From: Galdieria sulphuraria
Lineage: Eukaryota; Rhodophyta; Bangiophyceae; Galdieriales; Galdieriaceae
Reading direction: 5' to 3'
NCBI RefSeq assembly: GCF_000341285.1
Contig: NW_005178434.1
Location: 88,280 to 152,279, forward strand
Length of the DNA stretch: 64,000 bases
Positions 43,843 through 53,421 of the stretch are shown here, in pieces; position 1 is the first letter of the stretch; every line of letters begins with the position of its first letter. The notes under the pieces are model-generated. The model had not been told where the DNA came from. It saw only the letters and a program-made list of their open reading frames with translations, and searched no databases. The position numbers and the translations under genes are program-made.

Positions 43843-43850
43843 AAGTACAT
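42040..43850 (-). CDS. Gamma-glutamyltransferase, prokaryote-like
   Basis: Ntn-hydrolase that cleaves the gamma-glutamyl bond of glutathione. Three exons (43356-43850, 42386-43306, 42040-42333) with introns of 49 and 52 bp. The protein starts with VYSTQGICASSQPLASAAG and includes GGNAADAAVAIAAALNVTEP, GVGGDCF, and the autocleavage region FSDTVQFCAVDGNGNACSM, with Thr in the nucleophile position, then SNFVGFGTGIVPNGCGF. No signal peptide or anchor is seen, unlike animal and plant GGT, and the sequence is closer to bacterial/archaeal GGT-like enzymes. The first ATG is followed by a (RE)n stretch coded by a CT repeat (43811-43840); the ATG at 43808 (MYSSLPFHS) is a likely alternative start. Confidence 0.88.
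43811..43840. repeat. (CT)15 microsatellite at the GGT start
   Basis: Fifteen CT units; on the minus strand they read GA and would encode alternating Arg-Glu just after the first ATG of the gamma-glutamyltransferase frame. If translation begins at 43808 the repeat is 5' UTR. Confidence 0.95.
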
Positions 43851-44333
43851 TCATTTCTTCTTTTGGATTTAACTAGTGAAAGATATTGATGATGATTGCT
43901 CAAGTCTCAGATAAGAAATTGACAACTCTCTGTAAAGACAATACACTTTTCATATGAAACGAAGCATAACCGTCATAGGCGTTTTGGAACAAGTTGATAG
44001 AGAATGGAAACTGAGAAAATAGCAATCATGGCTGCTCATACAACTCGTTTGAGTGAAAGGAAAGATAAGAAAGAAACGTGTGGAAGACCATACTAAGTGA
44101 ATATGAGAATAATTCAGTACAACAGAATGGGCTACAACAGTCAAGTCTTTGGTTTGATACATGAATGACTTGCAACTTTGCCAAGAAACATACAACAGGA
44201 AACTGGTAGAAAGACAATATGACAGTTCTAAAAGGTTCTTTTTATTTTTCATATCGTTTCAAAAGAACAAAGGTTTTTTAGTGAAAAGTCAACTACCTGA
44301 GAAACGAAATACCCAAGCAACAACAGAGCAACT
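43851..44333. other. Intergenic spacer
   Basis: About 480 bp between two minus-strand genes. It should hold the GGT promoter and the methyltransferase 3' UTR. Open frames here have no family resemblance. Confidence 0.55.
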
Positions 44334-45181
44334 TCATTTGGTCTTCTTCTTGTTGGCTTTAAAGAAGGTTACGTCTATTCGGCCTTCCATTCCTGTCTCT
44401 TGTGTCGGATGAAAGGAAGGAAACATTTCTTCTATGGGAATTGTATTTACTTTGATATTTTCAAAGCCATTCTTTTCCAAAAGCTTTTGAAGACTAGACT
44501 CTGTATGATAAAATCGATAACCATTTTCTCCAGCAGAAGACTGACCAGGATTATCTGTTTTCGTAGGAACATAACCCAACAAGCATCCATCGGCCTTTAA
44601 GAGAGAAGCAACGTTTTCAACAGCTACTTTTGCTAGCGCTTCATCAAAGGAATGCAAAACAGAATTCACCAGAACGAGGTCGCAGGGAATTAGATGATAC
44701 CTTTCTTGGATAAAAGTTGCCAAGTCGGTATCCAAAACACTCTTTGCAAAAAATCTTGAAGCCAACTCTGATCCAGTTTCTTCAAACAGTTGGAAACCCA
44801 ACGATATAAAATCTTTCGACACATCAAAGGCAGCTAGGTTTTGGTATTCCAACCCATCTAAAAGCATCTGTCGAGTATCCAATCCCAAGCAGCAACCAAC
44901 GTCTACAACTTTTTTATCCTTCAAACCGCCGTGTTGTTGCAAATATTCTTCGTAAAAAGGATTTTTGTACAAATGGGTTTCCAAAAAGTACAGTTGTGAG
45001 ATACAACTAAGCTCAATTAGATATACGTAGCAAGTTCATAAGAACACACCCACCCATAGCAAATACCCTTCTTGTTGATGGCCTCTTCTTTCACTTGTTG
45101 AGCTCTTCTCAAGATCTCTTCAGTCGAACAACCTTTGAATAAGGCTTTGGTTCTTTCATCCACTGAAATGGAATGCGCCAT
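44334..45181 (-). CDS. SAM-dependent class I methyltransferase
   Basis: A 266-residue methyltransferase in two exons (45054-45181 and 44334-45006; 47-bp intron GTGGGT..CTTAG). Spliced, the N-terminal helix reads KGICYGCISQLYFLETHLYK. Then come motif I VVDVGCCLGLDTRQMLLDG, an acidic AAFDVSKDF strand and VLVNSVLHSFDEA. The arrangement resembles fungal and algal small-molecule methyltransferases annotated as tam/UbiE-like; the substrate is unknown. It starts 41 bp from the divergent IMP3 gene, which implies a shared promoter. Confidence 0.82.
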
Positions 45182-45222
45182 TTCTAAAACAACAAATATT
45201 TCGGTCCGATTGTTGTTGAGAA
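45182..45222. promoter_or_regulatory. 41-bp bidirectional promoter region (methyltransferase / IMP3)
   Basis: Only 41 bp separate the two divergent start codons, so both 5' UTRs and core promoters must be packed here or overlap the coding sequences. No TATA box is evident. Confidence 0.5.
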
Positions 45223-45868
45223 ATGCGTGTACTAAAGTATCACGAGTTCAAGTTACTAAAGAAAGCAGACTTTCTACAATGGAAAAAGGAAAGAAACTTG
45301 CACGAAACAAGAATCATTCGAAGATATCGTATACAAAGACCCGAGGTATGTAAGTTGGATTCTCTGAAAGCTAAGCATAGACGGTGCAAAGGACTATCAT
45401 CAATATAACAAACTATGTGGGCGCATTAAGAAGTTGGCTGAAAAAATCAAAGAGTTGGATCCTTCTGACAAGAAAAGAGTAGAGTATACGGATATTTTAT
45501 TGGAAAAACTGTATGAAATGGGTATTATTCCTTTGAAGCGTAGTCTCGAACAGTGCGCCAAGATTACTGTAAGTAGTTTCTGTAGGAGAAGACTTGCTGT
45601 GGTACTCGTTCGTTTGAAATATGCAGAGAACTTGAAAGAAGCAACCACTTTTGTGGAACAAGGGTATGTATTTCTTTCTCATAAGTAAAAGTTGCAAGTT
45701 TACCCTTTGTCACATAGGCACATAAGAATAGGACCTCATCAAGTAACGGACCCAGCTTTGTTGGTCACAAGAAATATGGAAGACTTTATTACTTGGACCG
45801 ACCATAGCAAAATCAAACGAAAGATACTTCAGTATAATGACCAACTGGACGACTATGACTTGCTATAA
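45223..45868 (+). CDS. IMP3: U3 snoRNP protein IMP3
   Basis: IMP3 is an S4-domain protein that promotes U3 snoRNA pairing with pre-18S rRNA in the SSU processome. Three exons (45223-45345, 45392-45663, 45718-45868; introns 46 and 54 bp) give 181 residues, close to human IMP3. Signatures are [53 protein letters not shown] (S4 core), [20 protein letters not shown] and [11 protein letters not shown]. Its stop is 2 bp from the stop of the convergent DDX18 gene, another ribosome biogenesis factor. Confidence 0.95.
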
Positions 45869-45870
45869 AA

Positions 45871-47454
45871 TTATGAACTTAAATGCTTTGTCAAAAGGGC
45901 TTTAAGACGGTCAGGTTTTCCTTGTGATTTTGGTCTCTTTTTAATAGATTTGTGTATCGAGTATGACTGCACGTGAACCGCTGGTGGAATAGTCAAACCA
46001 AAACTTTTCGCAACTGCTTTCAAATCCAACGCTTCCATATTGAAAATGTGCTTCATATGATGAGATGCATATGCCAAAAGATAGGAGCGATATGCTTCCT
46101 TCGCACTCTTATGCAAATAATAGTTCTTAGCAATCAAGCTTTCTAGTTGACTCTGAATATTTGCTAACTTGCTGGTCGCTATTTCGTATTCATGTAAGGG
46201 AACTTTTGCCTGTCTAAGATAATGCAGAAAGCCTTTTTCTGAAGGTAGCAAGAACAAAAGAGCACGACTAGGACGTCTTAAAATACAAAACCTAATGGAC
46301 AGCCAAACACTTACCCTTTTCCGTCAACTCCACGTGCAGTTCGACCTACTCGATGAATATACTCTTTCGGTTCGTCGGGAGGATCATATTGGACAATCCA
46401 ATCGACAGCAGGAATATCTAAACCACGTGCAGCAACGTCAGTACAAAGTAAAATAGCACTCTGTGCCTTGCAAAATTCAAAAAATGTATTCGTTCTCTTC
46501 TGTTGTTTCTGTCTCCCTATTATGTTGTCTTCAGTGTTCTCATTCAGATATACGATAATCTATCTTACCATGCAACTCTAAAACTGGAATGTCTATGAAA
46601 TTCAACAATTCCGCATAAAACTTGACGACATTGCAGCTAGAGAAAAACACAATAATTTTCTTCTTTGAATTTCTTTTGAGAAATGTAAACAACGTCTGAA
46701 ATCGAACTTCAGCTGAGCATACGAGAAAGCCTTGTTCTAATCCAGATACTGTGGCAGTCTCTCGTTTATCATCCACACCTACATAAATTGGTTTATTTTT
46801 GAAGGAAACCTTGATTAAATCTTCAACTCGAGTAGTTTGTGTTGCTGAGAACAAAAGCGTTTGTCTGTCCTTTGGAAGGATCCTCAGAATTTCATGCATT
46901 TCTTCCTCAAATCCGATATCTAAACAACGGTCTGCTTCATCAATAACCAAAACCTGTAAATTCTTAAATAGGAAACCTCTCGTGTTCTGCAAATGATCCA
47001 ACAGTCTTCCTGGAGTGGCTACAATAATAGTGGTTCCTTTTGTTAACTTTTCCACTTCTACTTTTCGATTTGAGCCTCCCATAACGACACAGTGGGAATG
47101 AGGATGGTGACTGCACAACTCTGATAGCACGTTGTGTGTCTGCAGAACCAGTTCTCTTGTAGGAGCTATGATGACGGCAGCAGTTCCCATTTTATTTGGC
47201 CATTTCACTTTGCTCAAGAGTTCTACGATAGGGATCAAAAATGCAAGAGTTTTGCCTGAACCAGTTCGTGCGGCACCCAATACGTCTCTTCCTCCTAAAG
47301 CGTGTGGAAGACATCTTGCTTGAACCTCTGTCATGTATGTAAAGTGCATTTCTTCTAAAGCAGCTAGTGTCTCTTGTGATATTTGTAAACTTTCAAAAGT
47401 TTCATCTGTAAGTAAAGTATCTGAGTGTGACTCTAGTGGTCTCTTTCGTTTCAT
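45871..47454 (-). CDS. DDX18: DEAD-box RNA helicase DDX18/Has1
   Basis: Nucleolar helicase needed for 18S and 60S maturation. Three exons (46569-47454, 46315-46516, 45871-46276) give 497 residues; introns are 52 and 38 bp, the latter short even for this window. Motifs: Q motif [38 protein letters not shown] within [47 protein letters not shown] (after splicing), [17 protein letters not shown] and HRVGRTARG. The C-terminal [19 protein letters not shown] block identifies Has1/DDX18. The first ATG is MKRKRPLES. Confidence 0.95.
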
Positions 47455-47552
47455 TGCTTTTGATCCCCACAAGCGGACGATCAATCAATTCTTTATAATT
47501 TTCTGTTTCTGCGACAATTATGAAGTAAAAAGAAGAATGGCGCCAAAATGTC

Positions 47553-48183
47553 TTAGGCAAACATATGAGAAGCGTCTTTCCACCTCTCTCTATCTCTTCT
47601 TTGTGCTTCATATATAGGATTATCGGTTGGTAACTCATGCCTACATAAAGGACAGGAATTATGCTACAACCACGTCAGTTTCTATACAGTTCAAACAAAA
47701 GTTTTTCCAGCACCTGTCGGAACCAACTTAAAATACACGCAGAGTGATATAAATGTTGACAACTGAACAGAACATGTGTCATTGCAAGTGCTCTCGTAAG
47801 CCATACTTACGGTAGTTGCTTTGCCTCGTCACCCGGCTGAAATGAGTCCGCACATACCACACAAACCGAGTTATCACTTGGAATATCTTCAGTCAACTAC
47901 CAAAGAAGTTGAGTAAACAACAACACCAAACAATTCTCTATCTTACTTGTAAAGTTCTGAGTTCCTCTATAGCCTTTTTGGAAACTGGCAGTAGGGGAGC
48001 TTGGTTGGTCAGCCAAGATAAGAGATTCCCTCTCCAATCTCCCTCTTCTTCCGCATTATCCTCTATTTCCAGTGTATTCATCCAGTCTACCAATTCAGAT
48101 ACCTGTAAAGAGACTCTACTTTCTTCTCCGGTTTCCATTTGAGAAGAAGATACCAAGTCATGGTCCTCATCATAGGAAGCCAT
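47553..48183 (-). CDS. RING-H2 E3 ubiquitin ligase, four exons
   Basis: A 160-residue RING-H2 protein assembled from four exons (47947-48183, 47811-47896, 47714-47762, 47553-47663) with introns of 50, 48 and 50 bp. The RING is [19 protein letters not shown], then [20 protein letters not shown] and LC: C-x2-C, C-x-H-x2-H-x2-C and C-x2-C, all eight zinc ligands present. The tail [20 protein letters not shown] is typical of the RNF126/RNF115/RNF181-like group. The N-terminal half is acidic without a recognised domain. Every exon junction keeps the frame and restores the zinc ligands, which supports the model strongly. Confidence 0.85.
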
Positions 48184-48460
48184 CTCAAATGAAGATAAGG
48201 TTTGGGCCAAAAATCGCAAATGAAAGCCAAGCTAACGGAAAAGATATGTATCACTGGACTCTGCTCATAACCTTTCCACAATATATTCTATAAATATCGC
48301 TTGAGAGAAGATGTGAAATAAGATTTTTTACGGTGAAAATGTCTTGCAAGGAATTAATTGTGGCTCATGAAGTGTGTTTCATTTTTAAGGCTTTCTTGTC
48401 CCTTTTGAAATGGACCGTCGACGAGGGCATTGATTGGTTGTGTTTGTTGCTCTATCGAAA

Positions 48461-50251
48461 ATGTCGACACTGGGATACTTTGTTCGTCGATTGACCACTT
48501 TTAAAGATAGAACGTTTATTTCAAAGACTTGGAAAAGATATCTTTCGGAAGAGCTGGGACCAAAATACTATGCAGAGGAATCTTCTGTTACGTTAACTGA
48601 AACGCCTTCCGAACTTGCTGACAGATACCTTCAGTCGTTACTGAGACGTGCAACGGCAGGAAATGAAGATAAGACTTCAAAGGCACCTCTATGGGAACTT
48701 CCTGGGGACGTTGTACGACCGGCTCCATCCAGTACACATTCTTCTAATAGCTTGGATTCAGATCAGCAAATCGTACAACAAGTGAGAGCACTCTTCCACG
48801 ATCACAAAGATGTCGGTTTGGGAAGTGCACGACCCAAATTTAGAGAGATGTTTACACATAGAGTTGCTGGAGAGGTCGCAAAGCAAATACGAAGACTGTT
48901 GCTGGAACCGAGATTCCGTCTCATCGAAACTCTTGCCACCGACTTATCGCCAAATGTAGCAGATATGGAAAAGAGTGTTGAATATTTGAAAGTGCAAAGA
49001 GAGCAGTCACCCACCACTCCAGAGACTGGAGAGAATTGGAAAGATTCAACGGGGGAAGATTCTTTGGAAGCAAATGAGGAAATAGAACAACCTATAGAGG
49101 ATGTTCCAGCTTCTGATCGTTTCCTTGCAGTTAGAGAGCAGTTAACACCTCCATTTTACAGAGTTTTCAAAGCAATGTTGGATCATCCAGAAGGAGTTAT
49201 GGCTGTTTTACAGCTTCGAACGGTAATGGGCTATCGTAAAGAATTAATGGATCCTTTTCGAGTTGCTGTGCACAGACATTTGAAGTATCTCTCCAATCGT
49301 TTGGTTCTTGACTTGTTTCGTGAGGATATGTTGGTTTTAGAAAGTTCCAATATTGACTCGAATGCAAGGACCATCATGTTTTCTTATAATGACTGGAGAC
49401 AGGAATGGAATCCTCGTCGAACCATTTTCGAGCTTTTAGAACGTCTCAACAAAGGTTGCAAAGTTTTCAATTTGAAGCACAAGTCACAACCATTGCTTAC
49501 GATGGCGACGGCACACGTTGCATTTTGTGAACAACTTCCGGCAAGTGATGAAGAAGTTGGAAAGTTATGTGAACCGTATCGTTCCGATCGAGCACTTCAT
49601 CCTGTAATCAATCATATCCGAGTTCGTTCACTTTTAGGAGGTTTAGATATGGAGCAAAAAGTTATCAATCATATTCTCTATAAGGATTTGCCTTTGCGGA
49701 TGAACTACAATGGTGATGTTTATACGCTGTCTGTTGTGCGACGATTTGTTTCTTGGCTATTCCACCAAATGAAACTCTTTAATGGATCTGCAGCGCCTAG
49801 TTTTCAGGATAGAATGGTCCTATCTGCAGATGATGCAGCAGTAGTGAATACTATTTTAGAAGTTTTGAAGGACAATACTACAGATACTGCTCAGGTTTTA
49901 GACCCTGCAGCAGTTGAAGATCAGTTGATTCGGGCCAAGGATACCATCATGAAACTTTGTGCGTATTATATTCTTCGAGCTGATGGTTATGTGATTCGTT
50001 GTTCCGATCCAGTCGCCCGAATTCATTTTAGTAATGGTGCTGAGTTATATCGTATAAACTACATGGCTGATGTTTCCAGGTCGAGACTTCGAGAAAGCCT
50101 TGGTATTACTGTAAACTTTAGGTATCGTTTACAAGACCAGGAACGTAATATACTTAGATTTTATAAGGGTGAACCTGCTCCTGCTTGTAGTGAGTTGGGA
50201 CAGTGGATTCCTGTAGTAGACAGTATGTATGAAAACGGAAAGACTGCATAA
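48461..50251 (+). CDS. Malonyl-CoA decarboxylase-like protein lacking part of the catalytic core
   Basis: A 596-residue single-exon protein. The C-terminal DPVARIHFSNGAELYRINYM followed by ADVSRSRLRESLGITVNFRY is a clear match to the end of malonyl-CoA decarboxylase, including the catalytic His of the xxHxxNGA motif. The region from LTPPFYRVFKAMLDHPEGVM onward resembles the MCD N-terminal helical domain. In between I cannot find the SLSPIPGF segment carrying the catalytic Ser, nor the GNAT-like strands. The N-terminus (STLGYFVRRLTTFKDRTFIS) looks mitochondrial. Activity is therefore doubtful; it may be a pseudoenzyme or a very divergent MCD. Start is the first in-frame ATG. Confidence 0.6.
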   Translation: MSTLGYFVRRLTTFKDRTFISKTWKRYLSEELGPKYYAEESSVTLTETPSELADRYLQSLLRRATAGNEDKTSKAPLWELPGDVVRPAPSSTHSSNSLDSDQQIVQQVRALFHDHKDVGLGSARPKFREMFTHRVAGEVAKQIRRLLLEPRFRLIETLATDLSPNVADMEKSVEYLKVQREQSPTTPETGENWKDSTGEDSLEANEEIEQPIEDVPASDRFLAVREQLTPPFYRVFKAMLDHPEGVMAVLQLRTVMGYRKELMDPFRVAVHRHLKYLSNRLVLDLFREDMLVLESSNIDSNARTIMFSYNDWRQEWNPRRTIFELLERLNKGCKVFNLKHKSQPLLTMATAHVAFCEQLPASDEEVGKLCEPYRSDRALHPVINHIRVRSLLGGLDMEQKVINHILYKDLPLRMNYNGDVYTLSVVRRFVSWLFHQMKLFNGSAAPSFQDRMVLSADDAAVVNTILEVLKDNTTDTAQVLDPAAVEDQLIRAKDTIMKLCAYYILRADGYVIRCSDPVARIHFSNGAELYRINYMADVSRSRLRESLGITVNFRYRLQDQERNILRFYKGEPAPACSELGQWIPVVDSMYENGKTA

Positions 50252-50308
50252 GAAAATAAAGTGTTGAGATTCATTCGCATTTTGAGGATTTACGTACTCG
50301 AAAGAGAT

Positions 50309-51551
50309 ATGCAAGTTGGTTCACCTAAAGGCGCGTTCCAAAGCTACCTCAATGAAAAGGGTGAACTAGCTCAAGCCTTCCCAACAAGACTCCATTCTAG
50401 TTTGGAAGTCTTTGACTGGCTATTCTGTGATAAACCGGAGGAAGGTTTTCAGGTGGAACGTTTCGAAAAGCAACTGCTATGTATATCAGGATATTCTTAT
50501 TCCAACGGTTCACACAAGGAAAAGGTTTCCCAGAATTACTTGGTCAAGTGTTACAAAGACGGTTTTCTATTTTTATATGTAAGAATACAATTTTTGGGAC
50601 TTTGAAGCCACTCATTCTTGTACTTTATTAGTGTCTGAACGACTTGAGTTGGTCCCACTATGCAATTCCTATACCGTTACAAAAATATGCTCCTAATATA
50701 AGCCGCTCTGTATTCGATGTATACACAGGTGAACGCTTTGACTTTCATATACTAAGTAATGGAATGGTGTTGACTGTCTTGGCGCAGGTAAGTAGTAAAC
50801 AAAGGAAGGAATGGTCAAGTTTTGTTTGTCTAACGCAGAGCCTATCTCGTTATCTCTTTTATATTTATATGTATATTTGCAGTATGCTACTTCTTGTGTG
50901 ACGCTTCATAACGCTGTCTTATGGCATCCAATGCAGCCAGGGTTTCCGCCTTCACGAAGGATATATGCTGTGGAAGTTGTTAAAATGAGTAATTGTTACC
51001 TTTGTCAACAGTCTTCAAGCAAATGTCAGTGTGTGCAGAACCAACGAAGATTGAACTTGTCTTCCAGTCGCACAACTCAAGTCAGGATAAACTCTAGCGA
51101 AAGAGAATGGACGTCAAGTGGTTCAAAGTCATCGACGAGGACTCCATTAGATAATGGGAAAAGAGCAAGTAGTAGCGAATATTCACATTCCAGTTCAGTA
51201 ACTGACTTAAACACTGGAAGCAGTTCTTCAGCTAACCTTAATTATGTCGTTGATCCCAACACGATAAAGACCCTTTTTGGTCCCTGGAAAGGAACAAAGA
51301 GAGTTATTGTTTATAATCCAAATACTGGTCAGATTCAAAGAGAGCAGAGGAGTTTTTTCCGTTTACAACTCGATTGGGCAGCAGCTTTGGAAGTTCGTCA
51401 AGTACAGACCAAAGTTGTTACGGGACTATTTAATAATCTATTCAATCCGACTTCAGATCTTTTACTGTCATTTCCTGAACAAGAAAAGCAACTCAATTCT
51501 CAGTGTATTGACTTTACAGAAGCAGCGAGTATTGTTGACGACTGTATTTGA
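50309..51551 (+). CDS. Unrecognised protein, three exons
   Basis: I do not recognise this 364-residue protein. Exons 50309-50578, 50632-50787 and 50883-51551 join in phase; the second intron (95 bp) is long for this window. The first half is globular-looking with aromatic residues (LEVFDWLFCDKP, LFLYCLNDLSWSHYAIPIPL, FDVYTGERFDF). A Cys-rich element CYLCQQSSSKCQC could bind a metal. A Ser-rich linker leads to a C-terminal block with VDPNTIKTLFGPWKGTKRVI and LDWAAALEVRQVQTK. No targeting signal is obvious. It starts 57 bp after the MCD-like stop. Confidence 0.6.
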
Positions 51552-51668
51552 ATGAATCTTTAGACTTTCCAAGAGAGAATGCAGAGTAGTTGTATTCTAG
51601 TTTGGATGTACAGAATGCATTAGTTATGTAACTTATAAACTACGATAACAATATTATTTATAATTTTG

Positions 51669-52586
51669 TTACGAAGTTCTTCCAAATATTTCAGAAATAT
51701 CTCTCGTAAGCGTATCGTTGTCCAAACAAATCGCAACAGCCTGGCGACATTTTGTATCCCAAAACCAAACTCCACTACTAACAAATGATAATTCATTGTT
51801 ATTTGGTTGCTGTTGATAAGAACGCTTGTCATTTTTAGCTTTCTTTTTGTTACCAAGAGAATTATTCTTTGTGTGCAGATTGTTACTGCTCGAATTTTGT
51901 GATCTCAAACGACCGTTCTTCTTGTTATCTTTGACTACACGAAAACTCGTACGTATCGTTCGATACAAATCTGAGTCTTCATCCATGTCTATATCGGACA
52001 AGTCGCTTTCACTATACCACTTCTTTCGCTTACTATTTCGTTGAGTAATGAATGAAGGTGGAATATACGGAGAGCTTCTTCTCTGAGACAATAAACTAAG
52101 CTTCCAAACAATTGCTTCATCTTTTTCTCTAAACATGTGACAAAATGCAAAAGCTTCATTTTCCCTATGAGAGGAGGAATAAGGATTCCCTACTTCACAT
52201 TCTGCATCTGAAATAACCTGTTCACTTGTAACTCGGTTGTTCACGTTTTCTTTGTCTACAAGTATAGAATTGGACGTTAACCTAGTTTGAAGCTTGGAAG
52301 AACTCGGGTTACTCCACATGTGGCCTACTTCTGTGTTTTGCAAAAGCGTCGTTATTTCGCTGTTCTTTTGCTCTTCCTTGTGAATAAAACTATCATGAAC
52401 GTCGTAGGAATCTGCAACTATCTCATTCTTCATATGTATTCTTTGATAAGCTTGCATAGTATTTGGAATGGAACTAAATATCCTTGGACCTTGAGAAGTA
52501 CCATAGTTGCTTTTTCTACTAGCAAAACCATCAGCCGTTGGTAAATAGTTTGCAACTTGAGTCAGTTCCATATCATTCTTTTGCAT
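51669..52586 (-). CDS. Unrecognised hydrophilic protein
   Basis: A 305-residue single-exon protein I cannot assign. It is rich in Ser, Asn and Lys, with two basic stretches (RNSKRKKWYSE, NKKKAKNDKRSYQQQ) and an acidic SDLSDIDMDEDSD, suggesting a disordered nuclear protein. The only compact part is the C-terminal 40 residues (SSGVWFWDTKCRQAVAICLD and the end). It is convergent with the preceding gene. Confidence 0.5.
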   Translation of the reverse strand: MQKNDMELTQVANYLPTADGFASRKSNYGTSQGPRIFSSIPNTMQAYQRIHMKNEIVADSYDVHDSFIHKEEQKNSEITTLLQNTEVGHMWSNPSSSKLQTRLTSNSILVDKENVNNRVTSEQVISDAECEVGNPYSSSHRENEAFAFCHMFREKDEAIVWKLSLLSQRRSSPYIPPSFITQRNSKRKKWYSESDLSDIDMDEDSDLYRTIRTSFRVVKDNKKNGRLRSQNSSSNNLHTKNNSLGNKKKAKNDKRSYQQQPNNNELSFVSSGVWFWDTKCRQAVAICLDNDTLTRDISEIFGRTS

Positions 52587-53421
52587 TTCGTCGAGGGATT
52601 TTTTCCCACTGTGCCACTTATGCGCAAGTTTAGTAGTTGTGCTATGAAAGCTTCCAAGCTCGAGTATTACAGCTTCGTGTACAGGATATTTTCCTTATGT
52701 TCCTAAAGCTGTTATGAGTGACCATAGTTAAACGTTGTATATACTAACCACTAGTTGAGCGCCTCGTGTGACGACACACTATACGGTTGTTGGGCAATAA
52801 TCCACACAAACTTCACACCGAGAGAACCAACGTGCTCGTCCACGCGACTCTCATTGCCTGGAGACCGATTGGCATTTGATCCGTTTCTTCCCTCCTCTTC
52901 CAAAACTATCGATTATTTGATGATTCTTGGAAAGTTTCATAATTTTCTCCAACTGGATTTCTATTTTGTCATCTATATAGGGAATAGTTTTATTCAACAT
53001 GAATAAAGGAAGGAAAGTGGATATAGATACAGCTTGCTTTTCCACTTTATTCAATAATAATAATAATAATAATAATATAAAGCTGTGATCGAATACTGAG
53101 TATTTGAACTGTTCTTCAAGTGCTCACAGTGAAATAATATATCAATGAAAGCTATGTTAGGTATTTTGAAAGATAAAGAATCCAAAGGATTGAACCTTAC
53201 CATTACGACACATTCAGAGTTTAGAAAGTTTTTTCAACGATATGAGTTTCTGTGTTGTTGCTGTTCAGGTCATCATTCTTTGTCTTGGATTGTCAAATGT
53301 CACTGAAAATAAGAGACTCGTAAGATTGTTCTGAGGAAATGTAAAATGCACACATTTCTACAACAACTGAGTGAATAAGAAAATATTTTCAGATGGGTCA
53401 TTTGGGTTTTTCGTTGTGAAA
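52587..53421. other. Intergenic spacer with (AAT)n
   Basis: About 835 bp between divergent genes. It holds an (AAT)8-9 microsatellite at 53053-53078 and otherwise AT-rich sequence. A minus-strand open stretch (52751-52915) has no in-frame start and no family resemblance, so I do not call it. Confidence 0.55.

Noticed and set aside
52751-52915. Minus-strand open stretch ending DEHVGSLGVKFVWIIAQQP..
   Set aside because: No ATG in frame, no upstream exon that joins in phase, and no recognised family; chance openness over about 50 codons is likely.
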